Counted from the stretch's first letter, positions 9,138 through 18,859 are shown. The stretch: 64,000 bases of DNA from Thioclava pacifica DSM 10166 (GCF_000714535.1 NZ_AUND01000001.1:434001-498000); one strand, 5' to 3'. Program-made: numbers and translations. The notes: generated by a model not told the origin, from the letters alone.

Positions 9138-9931
9138 GCGACCTCCAGCAGCTTTGCGGTGGCGCCCGCGACATCGTCCTGCCGCATCAGGCTTTCACCG
9201 ATCAGGAAGCGGCGCGCGCCGACCTCGGCCATCGCAGCCATGTCCTCTTGCGTGAAGATACCGCTCTCGCAAACGAGGTCGCGGCCTTCGGCGAGGATCG
9301 TCGGCGCAAGCTGGCGGGTGACATCAAGAGTGACCTCGAAGGTCTTGAGATTGCGATTGTTTACACCCAGAAGCGGCGATTTCAGATGCTTGAGCGCGCG
9401 GTCGGTTTCCTCGGCATCATGCACCTCGACCAGCACATCCATGCCCCAACCGAAGGCCGCGTCTTCCAGCTCGGCCGCCAAGCCATCCTCGACCGAGGCC
9501 ATGATGATCAGGATGCAATCGGCCCCCCAGGCGCGGGCTTCCGCGACCTGATAGGTGTCGTAGAGGAAATCCTTGCGCAAAGCGGGCAGCGAGCAGGCCG
9601 CGCGGGCGGCCGTCAGGAACTCGGGCGCGCCCTGAAACGAGGGCGTGTCGGTCAGCACCGAGAGACACGCCGCGCCGCCTTGTTCATAGGCTTTGGCCAG
9701 CGCGGGCGGGTCGAAATCGGGGCGGATCAGCCCCTTCGAGGGCGAGGCCTTCTTGATCTCGGCGATCAGCCCGTAGCCGGCTTCGGCCTTGGCGGTAAGC
9801 GCATTCGCGAACCCCCGCGTGGGGGCCTGTGCCTTGGCCTGCGCCTCGACCTCCGCCAGCGGGCGCGCGGCCTTGGCCGCTTTGATCTCTTCGAGCTTGT
9901 AGGCCTTGATCTTGTCGAGGATCGTGCTCAT
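9134..9931 (-). CDS. trpC: Indole-3-glycerol phosphate synthase
   Basis: A 265-residue TIM-barrel enzyme closing the indole ring in tryptophan synthesis. Motifs include [11 protein letters not shown] (phosphate and catalytic lysine), [24 protein letters not shown] and CESGI. It is a stand-alone TrpC without the fused TrpF of enterobacteria. The ATG at 9931 ([12 protein letters not shown]) is used; the frame stays open far upstream but that part is the shadow of trpD. It overlaps both trpD and moaC by 4 bases. Confidence 0.96.
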   Translation of the reverse strand: MSTILDKIKAYKLEEIKAAKAARPLAEVEAQAKAQAPTRGFANALTAKAEAGYGLIAEIKKASPSKGLIRPDFDPPALAKAYEQGGAACLSVLTDTPSFQGAPEFLTAARAACSLPALRKDFLYDTYQVAEARAWGADCILIIMASVEDGLAAELEDAAFGWGMDVLVEVHDAEETDRALKHLKSPLLGVNNRNLKTFEVTLDVTRQLAPTILAEGRDLVCESGIFTQEDMAAMAEVGARRFLIGESLMRQDDVAGATAKLLEVA

Positions 9932-10956
9932 CCGGCGACCTCCTGCGTGATCTTCGCGAGCGTTTCCAGCGCGGCTTTCGCCTTTCCGCTGTCGATGCTC
10001 TCGGCGGCCATCTCGGCTCCGGCTTTCAGGTCGGAAACCTTGTCGGCCACGACCAGCGCAGCCGCCGCATTCAGCAGCACCGCATCGCGATAAGCCGACG
10101 CCTCGCCCGCCATCAGCGCGCGCAGGGCGGCCGCGTTCTCGGCGGGCGTGCCGCCGACCAGATCCTTGAACGGATGCACGGGCAGGCCCGCATCCTCGGG
10201 GTGGATCTGCAGCGACTCGATCCGGCCGTTTTCCAGCGCCGCCACTTCGGTCGTGCCGCAGATGGTGATCTCGTCGGTCCCGTCCGAGCCATGCACGAGC
10301 CACGCCTTTTCCGAGCCCAGCATCTGCAGCGTCTCGGCCATCGGGAAGATCAGGTCGGGCGCAAACGCCCCGGTCAGCTGGCGCTTCACGCCCGCGGGGT
10401 TGGTCAGTGGCCCGAGGATGTTGAAGATCGTCTTGCAGCCAAGTTCCAGTCGCACCGGCATGACATGGCGCATCGCCGGGTGGTGGATCTGCGCCATCAT
10501 GAAGCCAATCCCGGCCTCGGCCAGACCACGCTCGGTCGCCTCCGGACCCGCCATCACGTCGATGCCAAGCTCCGATTGCACATCCGCCGTGCCCGAGCGC
10601 GACGAGGCTGCGCGGTTGCCGTGTTTCGCGACCGGCACGCCCGCGCCCGCCACGACGAAGGCCGTCGCGGTCGAGATGTTGAGCGTGTGCATCCCGTCGC
10701 CGCCCGTGCCCACGATGTCGATCGCCCCCTCGGGCGCTTTGACCGGCACGCATTTGGCGCGCATCGCGGCGGCGGCGGCGGCATATTCCGACACGGATTC
10801 CCCGCGTGCCCGCAGCGCCATCAGCAAACCGCCGATCTGCGCGGGCGAGGCTTCGCCGTTGAACAGGATTTCAAAGGCCATCTCGGCCTGCGCGCGGCTC
10901 AGCGGGCCTTCGGAGGCCGCGAAGATCAGCGGCTTCATCGCTTCGCTCATGGTCAT
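9928..10956 (-). CDS. trpD: Anthranilate phosphoribosyltransferase
   Basis: A 342-residue enzyme joining anthranilate to PRPP. The PRPP loop GTGGDG (residues 83-88) followed by MHTLNIST, and KHGNRAASS (111-119), are the class hallmarks. It is not fused to TrpG as in E. coli. The start overlaps the trpG stop by 4 bases. A second in-frame ATG two codons in is an equally possible start. Confidence 0.96.
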   Translation of the reverse strand: MTMSEAMKPLIFAASEGPLSRAQAEMAFEILFNGEASPAQIGGLLMALRARGESVSEYAAAAAAMRAKCVPVKAPEGAIDIVGTGGDGMHTLNISTATAFVVAGAGVPVAKHGNRAASSRSGTADVQSELGIDVMAGPEATERGLAEAGIGFMMAQIHHPAMRHVMPVRLELGCKTIFNILGPLTNPAGVKRQLTGAFAPDLIFPMAETLQMLGSEKAWLVHGSDGTDEITICGTTEVAALENGRIESLQIHPEDAGLPVHPFKDLVGGTPAENAAALRALMAGEASAYRDAVLLNAAAALVVADKVSDLKAGAEMAAESIDSGKAKAALETLAKITQEVAG

Positions 10957-11546
10957 GCGGGCACCTTCAGGCTCACGCCTGCCTCTGTCAGAAAGGTCTT
11001 GAGCATGGCGTGGCCGTGCTCGGAGGCGATGGATTCGGGGTGGAACTGCACGCCTTCGATCGGCAGCTCGCGGTGACGCAGCCCCATGATCGTGCCGTCT
11101 GCCAGCTCGGCGGTCACTTCGAGGCAGTCGGGCAGGGTGTCACGCTCGACCACCAGCGAGTGGTAGCGCGTGGCGCTCAAGGGCGAGGGCAGGCCGGCGA
11201 AGACACCTTTGCCCTCGTGGTGGATCTCGCCCATCTTGCCATGCACGATCTCGGAAGCGCGAACGACCTTGCCGCCAAAAGCCTGACCGATGGTCTGATG
11301 GCCCAGACATACGCCGAAGAGCGGCAGTTTCGCCTCGGCGGCCGCCAGCGTCAGCGGCAGGCAGATGCCGGCCTGATCGGGATCGCAAGGCCCGGGCGAG
11401 AGCACGATCGCCTCGGCACCCATCCCCATCGCTTCCTGCACATTGAGCGCATCGTTACGCCAAACCTTCACATCGGCGCCCAGCTCGCCAAAATAATGCA
11501 CCAAGTTATAGGTAAAGCTGTCATAATTATCGATGAGCAGCAGCAT
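10953..11546 (-). CDS. trpG: Anthranilate synthase component II (glutamine amidotransferase)
   Basis: A 197-residue class I glutamine amidotransferase that supplies ammonia to TrpE. The catalytic triad is C80 (FGVCLGHQ), H169 and E171 (VQFHPES). The start [15 protein letters not shown] is the standard N-terminus. It is first in the trpG-trpD-trpC-moaC-moeA cluster; trpE is 2 kb away behind an opposite-strand gene, so the two synthase subunits are in different transcripts here. Confidence 0.96.
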   Translation of the reverse strand: MLLLIDNYDSFTYNLVHYFGELGADVKVWRNDALNVQEAMGMGAEAIVLSPGPCDPDQAGICLPLTLAAAEAKLPLFGVCLGHQTIGQAFGGKVVRASEIVHGKMGEIHHEGKGVFAGLPSPLSATRYHSLVVERDTLPDCLEVTAELADGTIMGLRHRELPIEGVQFHPESIASEHGHAMLKTFLTEAGVSLKVPA

Positions 11547-11710
11547 GGCCGGGCCTTTCGCTTGTGTCCCCCGGGATAACCCCGCCAGAATGGGGGTGAA
11601 CCGGGGCTCGGGTCGGGCTATAGATGCTATCAGCGAAGGGCCGGGGTCAAGGGCAGTCACCCGGTAAAAAGCCGCAACCCAAAAGCGGCGCGCAGTGTGG
11701 AGACAGGCAG
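11547..11710. promoter_or_regulatory. Divergent trpG / deacetylase-like gene intergenic region
   Basis: These 164 bases separate trpG (minus) from the next gene (plus) and should carry the trpGDC-moaCA promoter. I see no leader peptide with tandem Trp codons and no attenuator-like stack of hairpins, so a classical trp attenuator is not supported here. Confidence 0.4.
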
Positions 11711-13441
11711 ATGATGCGTTCTGTGATCAAGGGGATCGTGACGGGTGGGCTGGTCGCGGTGTTCGGCTTCGGCTTGCTGTCGCTGGTCTTTCCCACGCCG
11801 CAAGAACCGGGGCGTGACGTGAAGATCGCGGCGTCGACCGCGCCTGAGACCTCCGCCGCGGAAGTCCCTCCCAAGGAAAGCGAGCAGGCTGCGGCGCCGA
11901 GCGACCGTACACCTGCCATGCCAAGCCCCGCCGGCGCGCCGCTCAGCGCTCCGACCGCCACGCCGAGCGCGCCGGTCAGCCAGCCGAGCCTTGCGCCGCC
12001 GGCGCAGATCGCAGGCACCGAGCCCGCCGCGCGCCCCGAGGCCGCGCCCGTGACGCCCGAGCCCCAGCCCGCGCCCGAGGGTGCAAAGGTCGCGCTGGCC
12101 GAGCCGGTCGCTCCCGAACAGCCCGTCCCGGTACCGCCGCCCGGCGAGGTCGAGACACCCGCGCTTGCCCCGGCCGAGGCCACGGGCGATGCGGCGGTAA
12201 CATTGCCTGCGCCTGCACCGGGCGTTACCGAGGAGGTTGCCGCGGCAGAGCCTGCGGAGCAAAGCGAACAGGTCTTCGAGCCAGAGCCCCTTCCCGATGC
12301 CGATATCGGCGCCGAGATCGCGAGCGGGGCGGACGAGGGAGAGGTTCCCCTGGCTACGGTCAGCGGGGCAGGCCAGACCGGACGTGAGCTCATGCCCCAG
12401 CCGGCCGACGCGCCGTCATCCGCCGAAACGGATGCGGGGACGCAACTGGCCGGTGCGCCTGCGCCGATGCCCGCGCTTCCCGATGCGCCTGCCATGATGC
12501 CCGACATGGCGCCCCCTGCCGAAGCCATGCCCGAGGCAGCTCCCGTACCCGACACGCCGCCTAGCAAGCCGCGCATCCTGACGCTTGACGACACGCCCAG
12601 CCTGCCCGGCAAGCCGATTGCTGGCTTCAAGAGCGCACCCGGCGTTGTGGTCGACCGACTGCCGCAGGTCAGCGGCTCTGCGCCGGAAGGCACACAGATC
12701 GCCGAGGCTCCGACGGATCACCCCGACGCTGCGAGCCTCACCCCGCTTGAACGCTATGCCGCGCCCTTCACGGAAGACCCCGGCAAACCGCTTTTCTCGA
12801 TCGTGCTGATCGATCCGGGCGTGGCAGAAGGCGGGCTCGATGCCCAGACCATCGCCGCGACCGGTCTTCCGATGACAATCGCGATCGACCCGACGCGCGA
12901 AAACGCCGCCAGCGATGCCGAGACCTTCCGCAAGGCGGGCTACGAGGTCGCGATGCTGGCAGGCCCGCTGCCGCAAGGCGCGAGCCCCGAGGATCTCGAG
13001 GTTGCGCTCGAGGCGTGGAAACAGACCCTGCCCGAAGCCGTGGCGGTGATCGAGCGCCCGCAGCCCGAATTTCAGAACAACCGCATGCTGGCGCGCCAGA
13101 TGGTCTCCGCGCTCGATCGCGACGGGCTGGGCCTGGTGACGCTCAAAGTGGGCTTCGATAGCGCCAACCAGATCGCGCAATCGGTGGGGCTGCCGCATGC
13201 GCAGGCTTGGCGGGTGGTCGATGGCGGCCGCGAGAAAGCGCCGGTGATCTCGCGGATGCTCTCGCGCGCGGGTTTCGAGGCCGATCGCGACGGGCAGGTC
13301 GTGGTGGTGCTCTCGGCGTGGCCGGAATCGCTTCAGGGGATCGACGATTGGTATGCGGGCGAGCAGGGCAAGTTCGCGCTCGCCCCGGTTTCCGCCGTGG
13401 CGCTGAAAAGCGTGGCAGGGCAGGCTGGCGCGGGCGAGTGA
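11711..13441 (+). CDS. Divergent polysaccharide deacetylase family protein (YibQ-like), membrane-anchored
   Basis: A 576-residue protein. Residues about 5-28 form one hydrophobic segment after a basic start (MMRSVIKG), so it is exported or anchored with the bulk outside the cytoplasm. A very long proline/alanine/glutamate-rich linker (about 35-310) could span the periplasm or cell wall. The C-terminal part (about 360-570: FSIVLIDPGVAEGGLDAQTI, PMTIAIDPTR, GYEVAMLAG, GLGLVTLKVGFDS) matches the divergent polysaccharide deacetylase family PF04748. The usual metal-binding D-H-H set is not obvious, so enzyme activity is unproven. It interrupts what would otherwise be a trpE-trpG neighbourhood. ATG at 11711 chosen at the signal anchor. 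Confidence 0.75.
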   Translation: MMRSVIKGIVTGGLVAVFGFGLLSLVFPTPQEPGRDVKIAASTAPETSAAEVPPKESEQAAAPSDRTPAMPSPAGAPLSAPTATPSAPVSQPSLAPPAQIAGTEPAARPEAAPVTPEPQPAPEGAKVALAEPVAPEQPVPVPPPGEVETPALAPAEATGDAAVTLPAPAPGVTEEVAAAEPAEQSEQVFEPEPLPDADIGAEIASGADEGEVPLATVSGAGQTGRELMPQPADAPSSAETDAGTQLAGAPAPMPALPDAPAMMPDMAPPAEAMPEAAPVPDTPPSKPRILTLDDTPSLPGKPIAGFKSAPGVVVDRLPQVSGSAPEGTQIAEAPTDHPDAASLTPLERYAAPFTEDPGKPLFSIVLIDPGVAEGGLDAQTIAATGLPMTIAIDPTRENAASDAETFRKAGYEVAMLAGPLPQGASPEDLEVALEAWKQTLPEAVAVIERPQPEFQNNRMLARQMVSALDRDGLGLVTLKVGFDSANQIAQSVGLPHAQAWRVVDGGREKAPVISRMLSRAGFEADRDGQVVVVLSAWPESLQGIDDWYAGEQGKFALAPVSAVALKSVAGQAGAGE

Positions 13442-13499
13442 GAGCGACGCAGGCCAGTGCGCGGGCCAGTGCACTGACGCTCTGCTGACCCCATGATTT

Positions 13500-13534
13500 C
13501 AAAGAAAAAGGCCCGAAGCGCATAGCTCCGGGCC
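13500..13534 (-). terminator. Intrinsic terminator of trpE
   Basis: On the minus strand the stem GGCCCG/CGGGCC (13529-13534 with 13510-13515), strengthened by inner GCT/AGC pairs, is followed directly by TTTTTCTTT (13501-13509). It lies 31 bases after the trpE stop. The convergent deacetylase-like gene ends at 13441. Confidence 0.85.
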
Positions 13535-13565
13535 AACCCTGTTTCTCAGGCGAGGCTCGCTGATA

Positions 13566-15077
13566 TTAGCTATTGCCGCGCGACTTCACGAAGAGGCCCG
13601 CATCCTCGGCCGCCTTCCTGAGGGCCTTGGACTTGTTGACGGTCTCCATCCATTCCGCTTCGGGGTCGCTGTCATAGACCACGCCGCCGCCTGCCTGAAT
13701 GTAGAGCGTCTTGTCCTTCACCACCGCGGTGCGCAGCGCGATGCACATGTCCATCTCGCCATTGGCCGCGAAATAGCCCACGCCACCGCCGTAGATGCCG
13801 CGCTTCTCGGGTTCCAGCTCGTCGATGATTTCCATCGCGCGGACCTTCGGCGCACCCGAGACTGTGCCCGCAGGCAGGCCCGCCAGCAGCGCCGAAAGCG
13901 CGTCCTGATCATCCGACAGCTCGCCCACCACGTTCGAGACGATATGCATGACGTGGCTGTAGCGCTCGATGATGAATTTTTCGGTCGGGTGAACCGAGCC
14001 GATCTTCGAGACGCGCCCGACATCGTTGCGACCCAGATCGAGCAGCATCAGGTGCTCGGCCAGTTCCTTCTTGTCGGCCAGCAGATCCTCTTCCAGCGCC
14101 TTGTCCTCGGCGGGGGTCGCTCCGCGCGGACGGGTGCCTGCGATCGGGCGGATCGTCACCTCGCCCTCGCGCACGCGCACGAGGATCTCAGGCGAAGCGC
14201 CCACGATCTGGAAGCCCCCGAAATTCAGGAAGAACATGAAGGGGGAGGGGTTGGTGCGGCGCAGGCTGCGATACAGCGCAAAGGGCGGCAGCGGGAATTC
14301 CGCCGACCAGCGCTGTGCCGGGACCACCTGGAAGATGTCACCCGCGCGGATATATTCCTTGGCCTTCTCCACGGCGGCCTTGTAGCCCTCCTTGGTGAAG
14401 TTCGAGCGCATCTCGCCGACCTGAAGGCTCTCGCCCAGATCGCGGCTCTCGACCGGTGTGCGGTCAAGATCGCGCAGCGCATCCGAGACCCGCTCGGCGG
14501 CCTGCGCATAGGCCGCGCGTGCCGAGAGACCCGAGGACTGGAAGGCAGGCGCGCAAAGGATCACGTCGCCCTTCACCCCGTCGAGCACCGCAACGACCGA
14601 TGGCCGCAGCAACACTGCATCCGGCACGCCGATCGGGTCGGGGTTCACGTTCGGCAGCTTTTCGACCAGCCGGATCGTGTCATAGCCCAGATAGCCGAAG
14701 AGGCCTGCCGCCGCGGCCGGCAGCCCGTCGGGCATGTCGATGCGGCTTTCCGCGATCAGCGCCCGCAGGCTCTCGAACGGATGGCCCGGAAGGTCTTCCC
14801 AGGTTTCGTCGAACCGCGCGGAGCGGTTGATGCGCGCGGTCTCGCCCCGGCATTCCCAGATCACGTCAGGCTTCATCCCGATGATCGAGTAACGCCCGCG
14901 CACCTCGCCGCCGGTGACCGATTCCAGCATGAAGGAATTCGGCTGTGCCTCGGCAAGCTTGAGCATCAGCGAGACGGGCGTGTCGAGATCGGCGGCCAGC
15001 CGCGCATAGACGAGCTGGTTTTCACCCTTGGCCCAGCGGGCCTCGAACTCCTCGAAGGAGGGGGAGAGAGCGACCAC
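13566..15077 (-). CDS. trpE: Anthranilate synthase component I
   Basis: A 503-residue chorismate-utilising enzyme forming anthranilate with TrpG. The N-terminal tryptophan-feedback motif appears as MLESVTGG, and the C-terminal chorismate-binding domain has RPIAGTRPRG, EHLMLLDLGRND, LPAGTVSGAPKVRAMEII and YGGGVGYF. It starts 11 bases after the stop of the SurA/PpiD-like gene, so the two are probably co-transcribed. This is an unusual pairing of amino-acid biosynthesis with protein folding. Confidence 0.96.
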   Translation of the reverse strand: MVALSPSFEEFEARWAKGENQLVYARLAADLDTPVSLMLKLAEAQPNSFMLESVTGGEVRGRYSIIGMKPDVIWECRGETARINRSARFDETWEDLPGHPFESLRALIAESRIDMPDGLPAAAAGLFGYLGYDTIRLVEKLPNVNPDPIGVPDAVLLRPSVVAVLDGVKGDVILCAPAFQSSGLSARAAYAQAAERVSDALRDLDRTPVESRDLGESLQVGEMRSNFTKEGYKAAVEKAKEYIRAGDIFQVVPAQRWSAEFPLPPFALYRSLRRTNPSPFMFFLNFGGFQIVGASPEILVRVREGEVTIRPIAGTRPRGATPAEDKALEEDLLADKKELAEHLMLLDLGRNDVGRVSKIGSVHPTEKFIIERYSHVMHIVSNVVGELSDDQDALSALLAGLPAGTVSGAPKVRAMEIIDELEPEKRGIYGGGVGYFAANGEMDMCIALRTAVVKDKTLYIQAGGGVVYDSDPEAEWMETVNKSKALRKAAEDAGLFVKSRGNS

Positions 15078-15088
15078 CTTGGGCCTCC

Positions 15089-16930
15089 TTACTGCATCTG
15101 CGACTGCACCGCGGTCACGGCCTGGCTGTCGAGGCTGAGCCCCGCTTCGGCCTCCACGGCGGTCGCGTAGAAATTGAGCAGGTCATTGGCGAGCGAGCGC
15201 GAGAGCTGGCTGCCGATCTGGCCCGAAATCAACGTGGTATCGGCATCAGTCATATCCGCGGGGATCACCTTGTCGGTGACGATCACATAGACTTTGCCAT
15301 TGGCGGTCACCTGCGCGGGTTTGCCCGGATCGGTTTCGAAGACCTTCGAGATCACCGCCGGCGGCAGTGCGTTGCTGAACCCGCCGCGGCCGATGCTGGC
15401 GATCGTGGTGGTCAGCAGCCCCGTTGCGCCGAGCGACTTGCCCCCTTCAACCTCTGCGACGATCTCCTTGGCGCGCGCCTCCTCGGCGGTGACCAGCTGA
15501 TCGGCATGCCATGCCTTCGCCACCTCGTCCTTCACGCTGTCGAAGGGTTTGGGCGTGGGCGGCACGATCTTGTCGAGACGCAGCGCGAAGACACCACCAT
15601 CCGAGAGCGTCTCGAGATCGGGATAATCCTCGGTCGTCGCGGCGTCCGCGGCCTTGCGGAATTCCTCGTAGCCCGCGATCCCGTCCGTGTCGCCCGCGGT
15701 ATAGGCAATGGTCCCGAGCTCCATGTCGGTCTCCTTGCCCATCTCTTCGAGCGTTGCGCCGCCAGCCAGACGGTCCTGAAGGTCTTCGCTCATCTTGCCG
15801 ATCTCACGGCGCGCCTTGTCGGCCTCGGCCTCGCCTGCGAGCTCCTCGCGCGCATCCTCGAAAGAGGTTTCCTGTGCCGCGATCACCGCGTTCATCTTGT
15901 AAAGCGCAGGCCCCAGATCGGTCTCGACCGGACCCACGACACCGGGTTCGCTCAGCGCGAAGACCGCATCGCCTGCCTTGCCCAGCTCAGCCTTGGTCAC
16001 GTCGCCCAGATCCGCATCTTCCAGCGTCAGGCCGCGCTCCTTGGCGAGATCGGCAAAGCTCGTGCCTGCGTCGTATTTCGCCTTTGCAGCCTGCGCCTCT
16101 TCCATGTTCGGATAGACCAGACGCTCCACCAGACGCTTCTCGGGCTGCTTGAACTCGTCGATCCGGCGCTCGTATTCGGCCTTCAACGTCGCATCGTCGA
16201 TCGCCACCTTGCTCTGGAGCATCTCCGGGGTCAGCCAGGCATAGGTGATCTCACGGGTCTCCGGCGCGGTGAACTGCGCGATATGGTCGTTGTAATAGGT
16301 TTGCAGCTCGTCATCTGTCGGCTGCGCCACCGGTGTGGTCAGATCACCCTCGGTGATCTCGGCCCAGGTGAAGCCACGCTTTTCGCTGACGAATTTCGTG
16401 TAAGCATCGGTGACGGCCTGCGGTGCCTCGACTCCGCCCGCGACCGCGCCCTGCACGATCGAACGGGAAAGATCGTCGCGCAGCTGTGCCTCGAATTCGT
16501 TCTCCGTATAGCCCTGCTGGCGCAGCGCGAATTTATAGGTCTCGCGATCGAACTTGCCCGAGGCATTGTGGAAGGCCTGGATGTCAAAGATCTGCTTTTG
16601 CAGCTCGGCATCGCCCACGGAGATCCCCAGCCGACGCGCGGCCTCCCCCAGAGCGGCCTGACCGATCAGCGTACCCAGCACCTGCTGGTCGAGACCCGAA
16701 GCGCGCATTTGCGCCATCGTGACCGGCTGGCCGGTCTGCTGGCTGCGGCTCTGCATCTCCTGACGCAGCGCGCGAGCGTAGTCATTGACCGAGATCTGGG
16801 TTTCCCCCACCGAGCCCACCGACTTGATCGAGCCGGAGAAGCTCTGCAACCCGAAGCCGCCGAGACCCAGGATCAGCATGGCCAGCAAGATCCAGACGAC
16901 GACACTCTTGCCGTGGCTGCGCAGCTTCAT
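15089..16930 (-). CDS. ppiD: SurA/PpiD-type peptidyl-prolyl isomerase, inner-membrane anchored foldase
   Basis: A 613-residue protein with one N-terminal membrane anchor (residues 12-32, VVVWILLAMLILGLGGFGLQ). A SurA_N-like chaperone domain (about 35-170: QISVNDYARALRQEM, FDRETYKFALRQQGYTENEF) and a parvulin-type region (about 240-370, with FADLAKERGL and the LGDVTKAELG segment) follow, as in PpiD. PpiD helps fold proteins leaving the Sec translocon in the periplasm. The parvulin domain looks degenerate, as it does in E. coli PpiD. AGGAGGAA lies 6 bases before the ATG at 16930. trpE follows 11 bases downstream. Confidence 0.88.
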   Translation of the reverse strand: MKLRSHGKSVVVWILLAMLILGLGGFGLQSFSGSIKSVGSVGETQISVNDYARALRQEMQSRSQQTGQPVTMAQMRASGLDQQVLGTLIGQAALGEAARRLGISVGDAELQKQIFDIQAFHNASGKFDRETYKFALRQQGYTENEFEAQLRDDLSRSIVQGAVAGGVEAPQAVTDAYTKFVSEKRGFTWAEITEGDLTTPVAQPTDDELQTYYNDHIAQFTAPETREITYAWLTPEMLQSKVAIDDATLKAEYERRIDEFKQPEKRLVERLVYPNMEEAQAAKAKYDAGTSFADLAKERGLTLEDADLGDVTKAELGKAGDAVFALSEPGVVGPVETDLGPALYKMNAVIAAQETSFEDAREELAGEAEADKARREIGKMSEDLQDRLAGGATLEEMGKETDMELGTIAYTAGDTDGIAGYEEFRKAADAATTEDYPDLETLSDGGVFALRLDKIVPPTPKPFDSVKDEVAKAWHADQLVTAEEARAKEIVAEVEGGKSLGATGLLTTTIASIGRGGFSNALPPAVISKVFETDPGKPAQVTANGKVYVIVTDKVIPADMTDADTTLISGQIGSQLSRSLANDLLNFYATAVEAEAGLSLDSQAVTAVQSQMQ

Positions 16931-16995
16931 CGGGGTTCCTCCTCGGGCGTTTCTCTTTCGAGGCTGTTTAGGGCTTTGACCAAAGGCCTGCAAGG

Positions 16996-18177
16996 TCAGG
17001 CGCGCGCAAGCTCCGCAAGCCGTGCGCGCAGCGTCGTGATCCCGTCCGCATCGACATTGGCAAAGGCGATCCGCATCTGTCGCGCGGCCCCCGGAGCGCC
17101 CTCGGGCATGAACATCGTGCCGGGCAGCATCAGCACACCCGCCTCGCGCACGAGAGCCTGCGCAAATTCGGCTGACGGGCGTGGATCGGAATGGGTGACA
17201 TAGGCGAAATAGGCACCGCAGCCCATCAGGTCCCAACCTTCGAGATCGGCGAAGGCCGCTTCCATCGCGGCGCGGCGCGCGAGGATCTCGGCGCGCTCGC
17301 CGGCGACCCATTGCCGGAGATTTCGCATGCCCCAGAGCGCGGCGATCTGACCCAACTGAGACGGGCAGATTGCCACCGTGTCGAGGAATTTCTCGATCTC
17401 CGCCAGCCGGTCCGTGCCCGCCACGATCGCGCCCACGCGGTGCCCCGTGAGCCGGTAAGCCTTCGAGAAGGAATAGAGATGGATGAAATACTCCGCCCAG
17501 TCTGGATCGGCGAAGAGATCATGCGGCGCCCCGGACCGGCTGTCGAAATCGCGATAGGTCTCGTCGACGATCAGCGCGATGCGATGGGTGCGGGCCAGTT
17601 CGGCGAAGGCGCGGATCAGCTCGGCAGGATATTCCGCCCCGCCCGGATTGTTGGGCGAAACCAGCACGATCGCGCGGGTGCGCGGGGTGATCAGCGCCGC
17701 CGCTTCGTCGGGATCGGGCAACAACCCCGCGCCGGTGGCCAGTGGCACGGTCTGTACCCCCGCCATATCGAGCCACATCTTGTGATTGAAATACCAAGGC
17801 GTCGGCAGGATCACCTCGTCGCCGGTGCCTGCGAGGGTCGCCATCGCGGCACAAAACGCCTGGTTGCAGCCCTGAGTGATCGCGACCTGAGACGCGGCGA
17901 TCTCACCGCCATAGGCGGCCGACCATTGCGCGGCAAGCTCACTGCGCAGCCCGAGCATGCCCAGAACGGGGCCGTAAAGATGCGCTTGCGGATCGCTCAG
18001 CGCGGCCTCCGCGATCGCCTGACGCAGCGCCTCGGGCGGTGGATCCACGGGGGCCGCCTGAGAGACATTGATCAGCGGGCGCTCGGGCGAGAACGTGACG
18101 CCCTCCAGCCAGCGCCGTGCCTCCATCACCGGGGGGGAGAAGGTTGCGGCGAGTGCGGGATTGAGCGGATGGGGCAT
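16996..18177 (-). CDS. PLP-dependent aminotransferase, class I/II
   Basis: A 393-residue fold-type I aminotransferase. The PLP lysine is K239 in YSFSKAYRLTGHRVG; D205 (VDETYRDF) and the SPNNPGG motif (174-180) hold the cofactor and substrate. An arginine near the C-terminus (RIAFAN) is placed for the substrate carboxylate. The substrate cannot be named from sequence. An AGAGGA ribosome binding site precedes the ATG at 18177 (MPHPLNPALAA). It runs into the foldase-trpE genes with a 65-base gap. Confidence 0.88.
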   Translation of the reverse strand: MPHPLNPALAATFSPPVMEARRWLEGVTFSPERPLINVSQAAPVDPPPEALRQAIAEAALSDPQAHLYGPVLGMLGLRSELAAQWSAAYGGEIAASQVAITQGCNQAFCAAMATLAGTGDEVILPTPWYFNHKMWLDMAGVQTVPLATGAGLLPDPDEAAALITPRTRAIVLVSPNNPGGAEYPAELIRAFAELARTHRIALIVDETYRDFDSRSGAPHDLFADPDWAEYFIHLYSFSKAYRLTGHRVGAIVAGTDRLAEIEKFLDTVAICPSQLGQIAALWGMRNLRQWVAGERAEILARRAAMEAAFADLEGWDLMGCGAYFAYVTHSDPRPSAEFAQALVREAGVLMLPGTMFMPEGAPGAARQMRIAFANVDADGITTLRARLAELARA

Positions 18178-18240
18178 GGATGTCCTCTTGGCTGACCGCG
18201 CGAGATCACCAGAGCGCCGCGTCCTTGGCAAGGGGCGGGA

Positions 18241-18351
18241 GCCTCCGGCGGAGATATTTAGATCAAGAAGAAGGAGACGCGTCTGCCTGTCTTCTTCTTG
18301 ATGAAAATATCTCGGGGGTGAGGGCGCGAGCCCGAGGGGGCAGAGCCCCCT
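18241..18351. repeat. Dispersed intergenic repeat, full inverted-repeat form
   Basis: A left arm at 18251-18273 (GAGATATTT...AAGAAGAAG) and a right arm at 18291-18313 match as inverted repeats at 21 of 23 positions, with a 17-base loop. GCCTCCGGCG precedes the left arm. The right arm is followed by GGGGGTGA and a GC hairpin, AGGGGGC-aga-GCCCCCT (18335-18351), whose edge overlaps the stop codon of the DUF2127 gene. It could fold into a strong hairpin on either strand and probably ends DUF2127 transcripts. Confidence 0.8.
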
Positions 18352-18856
18352 AGCGCGGGGAACGCCAGGCGAAGCCGTGCCGGACGCTCCATTCGCGCAA
18401 GGTCAGCGCGATCACCAGCAGATCGAGCAGGGTCAGCAGCAGCATCGAAATTGCGTGATGCAGGCTCCACAGATACATCTGATAGGCGACAAAGGCGGAC
18501 ATCAGCACGATCGCCATCGGATAGGCCCAGATCAGCCCGCGCATCAGCAAGACCACCACGATCAGTTTCAGCGCGCCGTGGCTGCTGAAATAGAAGCCAT
18601 AGAAGCTCTGGGTCTCGATCGAGAAGTGATGGGCCGCGTTCAGCAACGCATTGGCGATTTGATCCTTGGGATCTTCGCTCAATTCGTGCCGCGTGATCCA
18701 ATGCGCCGCATCGAGCACGGCGTTTTTCGGAAGGCCCAGAAGCGCGAGCCCCGAGAGCGTTTCGGCAAGCTCGAAGAAGCCTTTCAGGATCAGGCTCGCT
18801 TCGAACAGCCAATGCAGGAATTGCCCAAGCCGGGTGCCGGGCGCTCCGAGTTTCAC
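18350..18856 (-). CDS. DUF2127 family membrane protein
   Basis: A 168-residue integral membrane protein with about four hydrophobic helices. The family pattern is clear: FEASLILKGFFELAET near the start, HELSEDPKDQIANALLNAAHH, SSHGALKLIVVVLLMRG, then WAYPMAIVLMSAFVAYQMY. DUF2127 has no assigned function. The start is a GTG at 18856 (no ATG is available upstream), 3 bases after the gpt stop, so it is translated from the same mRNA as gpt. Its stop codon lies inside the repeat hairpin. Confidence 0.82.
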   Translation of the reverse strand: MKLGAPGTRLGQFLHWLFEASLILKGFFELAETLSGLALLGLPKNAVLDAAHWITRHELSEDPKDQIANALLNAAHHFSIETQSFYGFYFSSHGALKLIVVVLLMRGLIWAYPMAIVLMSAFVAYQMYLWSLHHAISMLLLTLLDLLVIALTLREWSVRHGFAWRSPR

Positions 18857-18859
18857 GGC

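Noticed and set aside
11547-11710. trp leader peptide/attenuator before trpG
   Set aside because: No short frame with consecutive Trp codons and no alternative hairpins could be seen.
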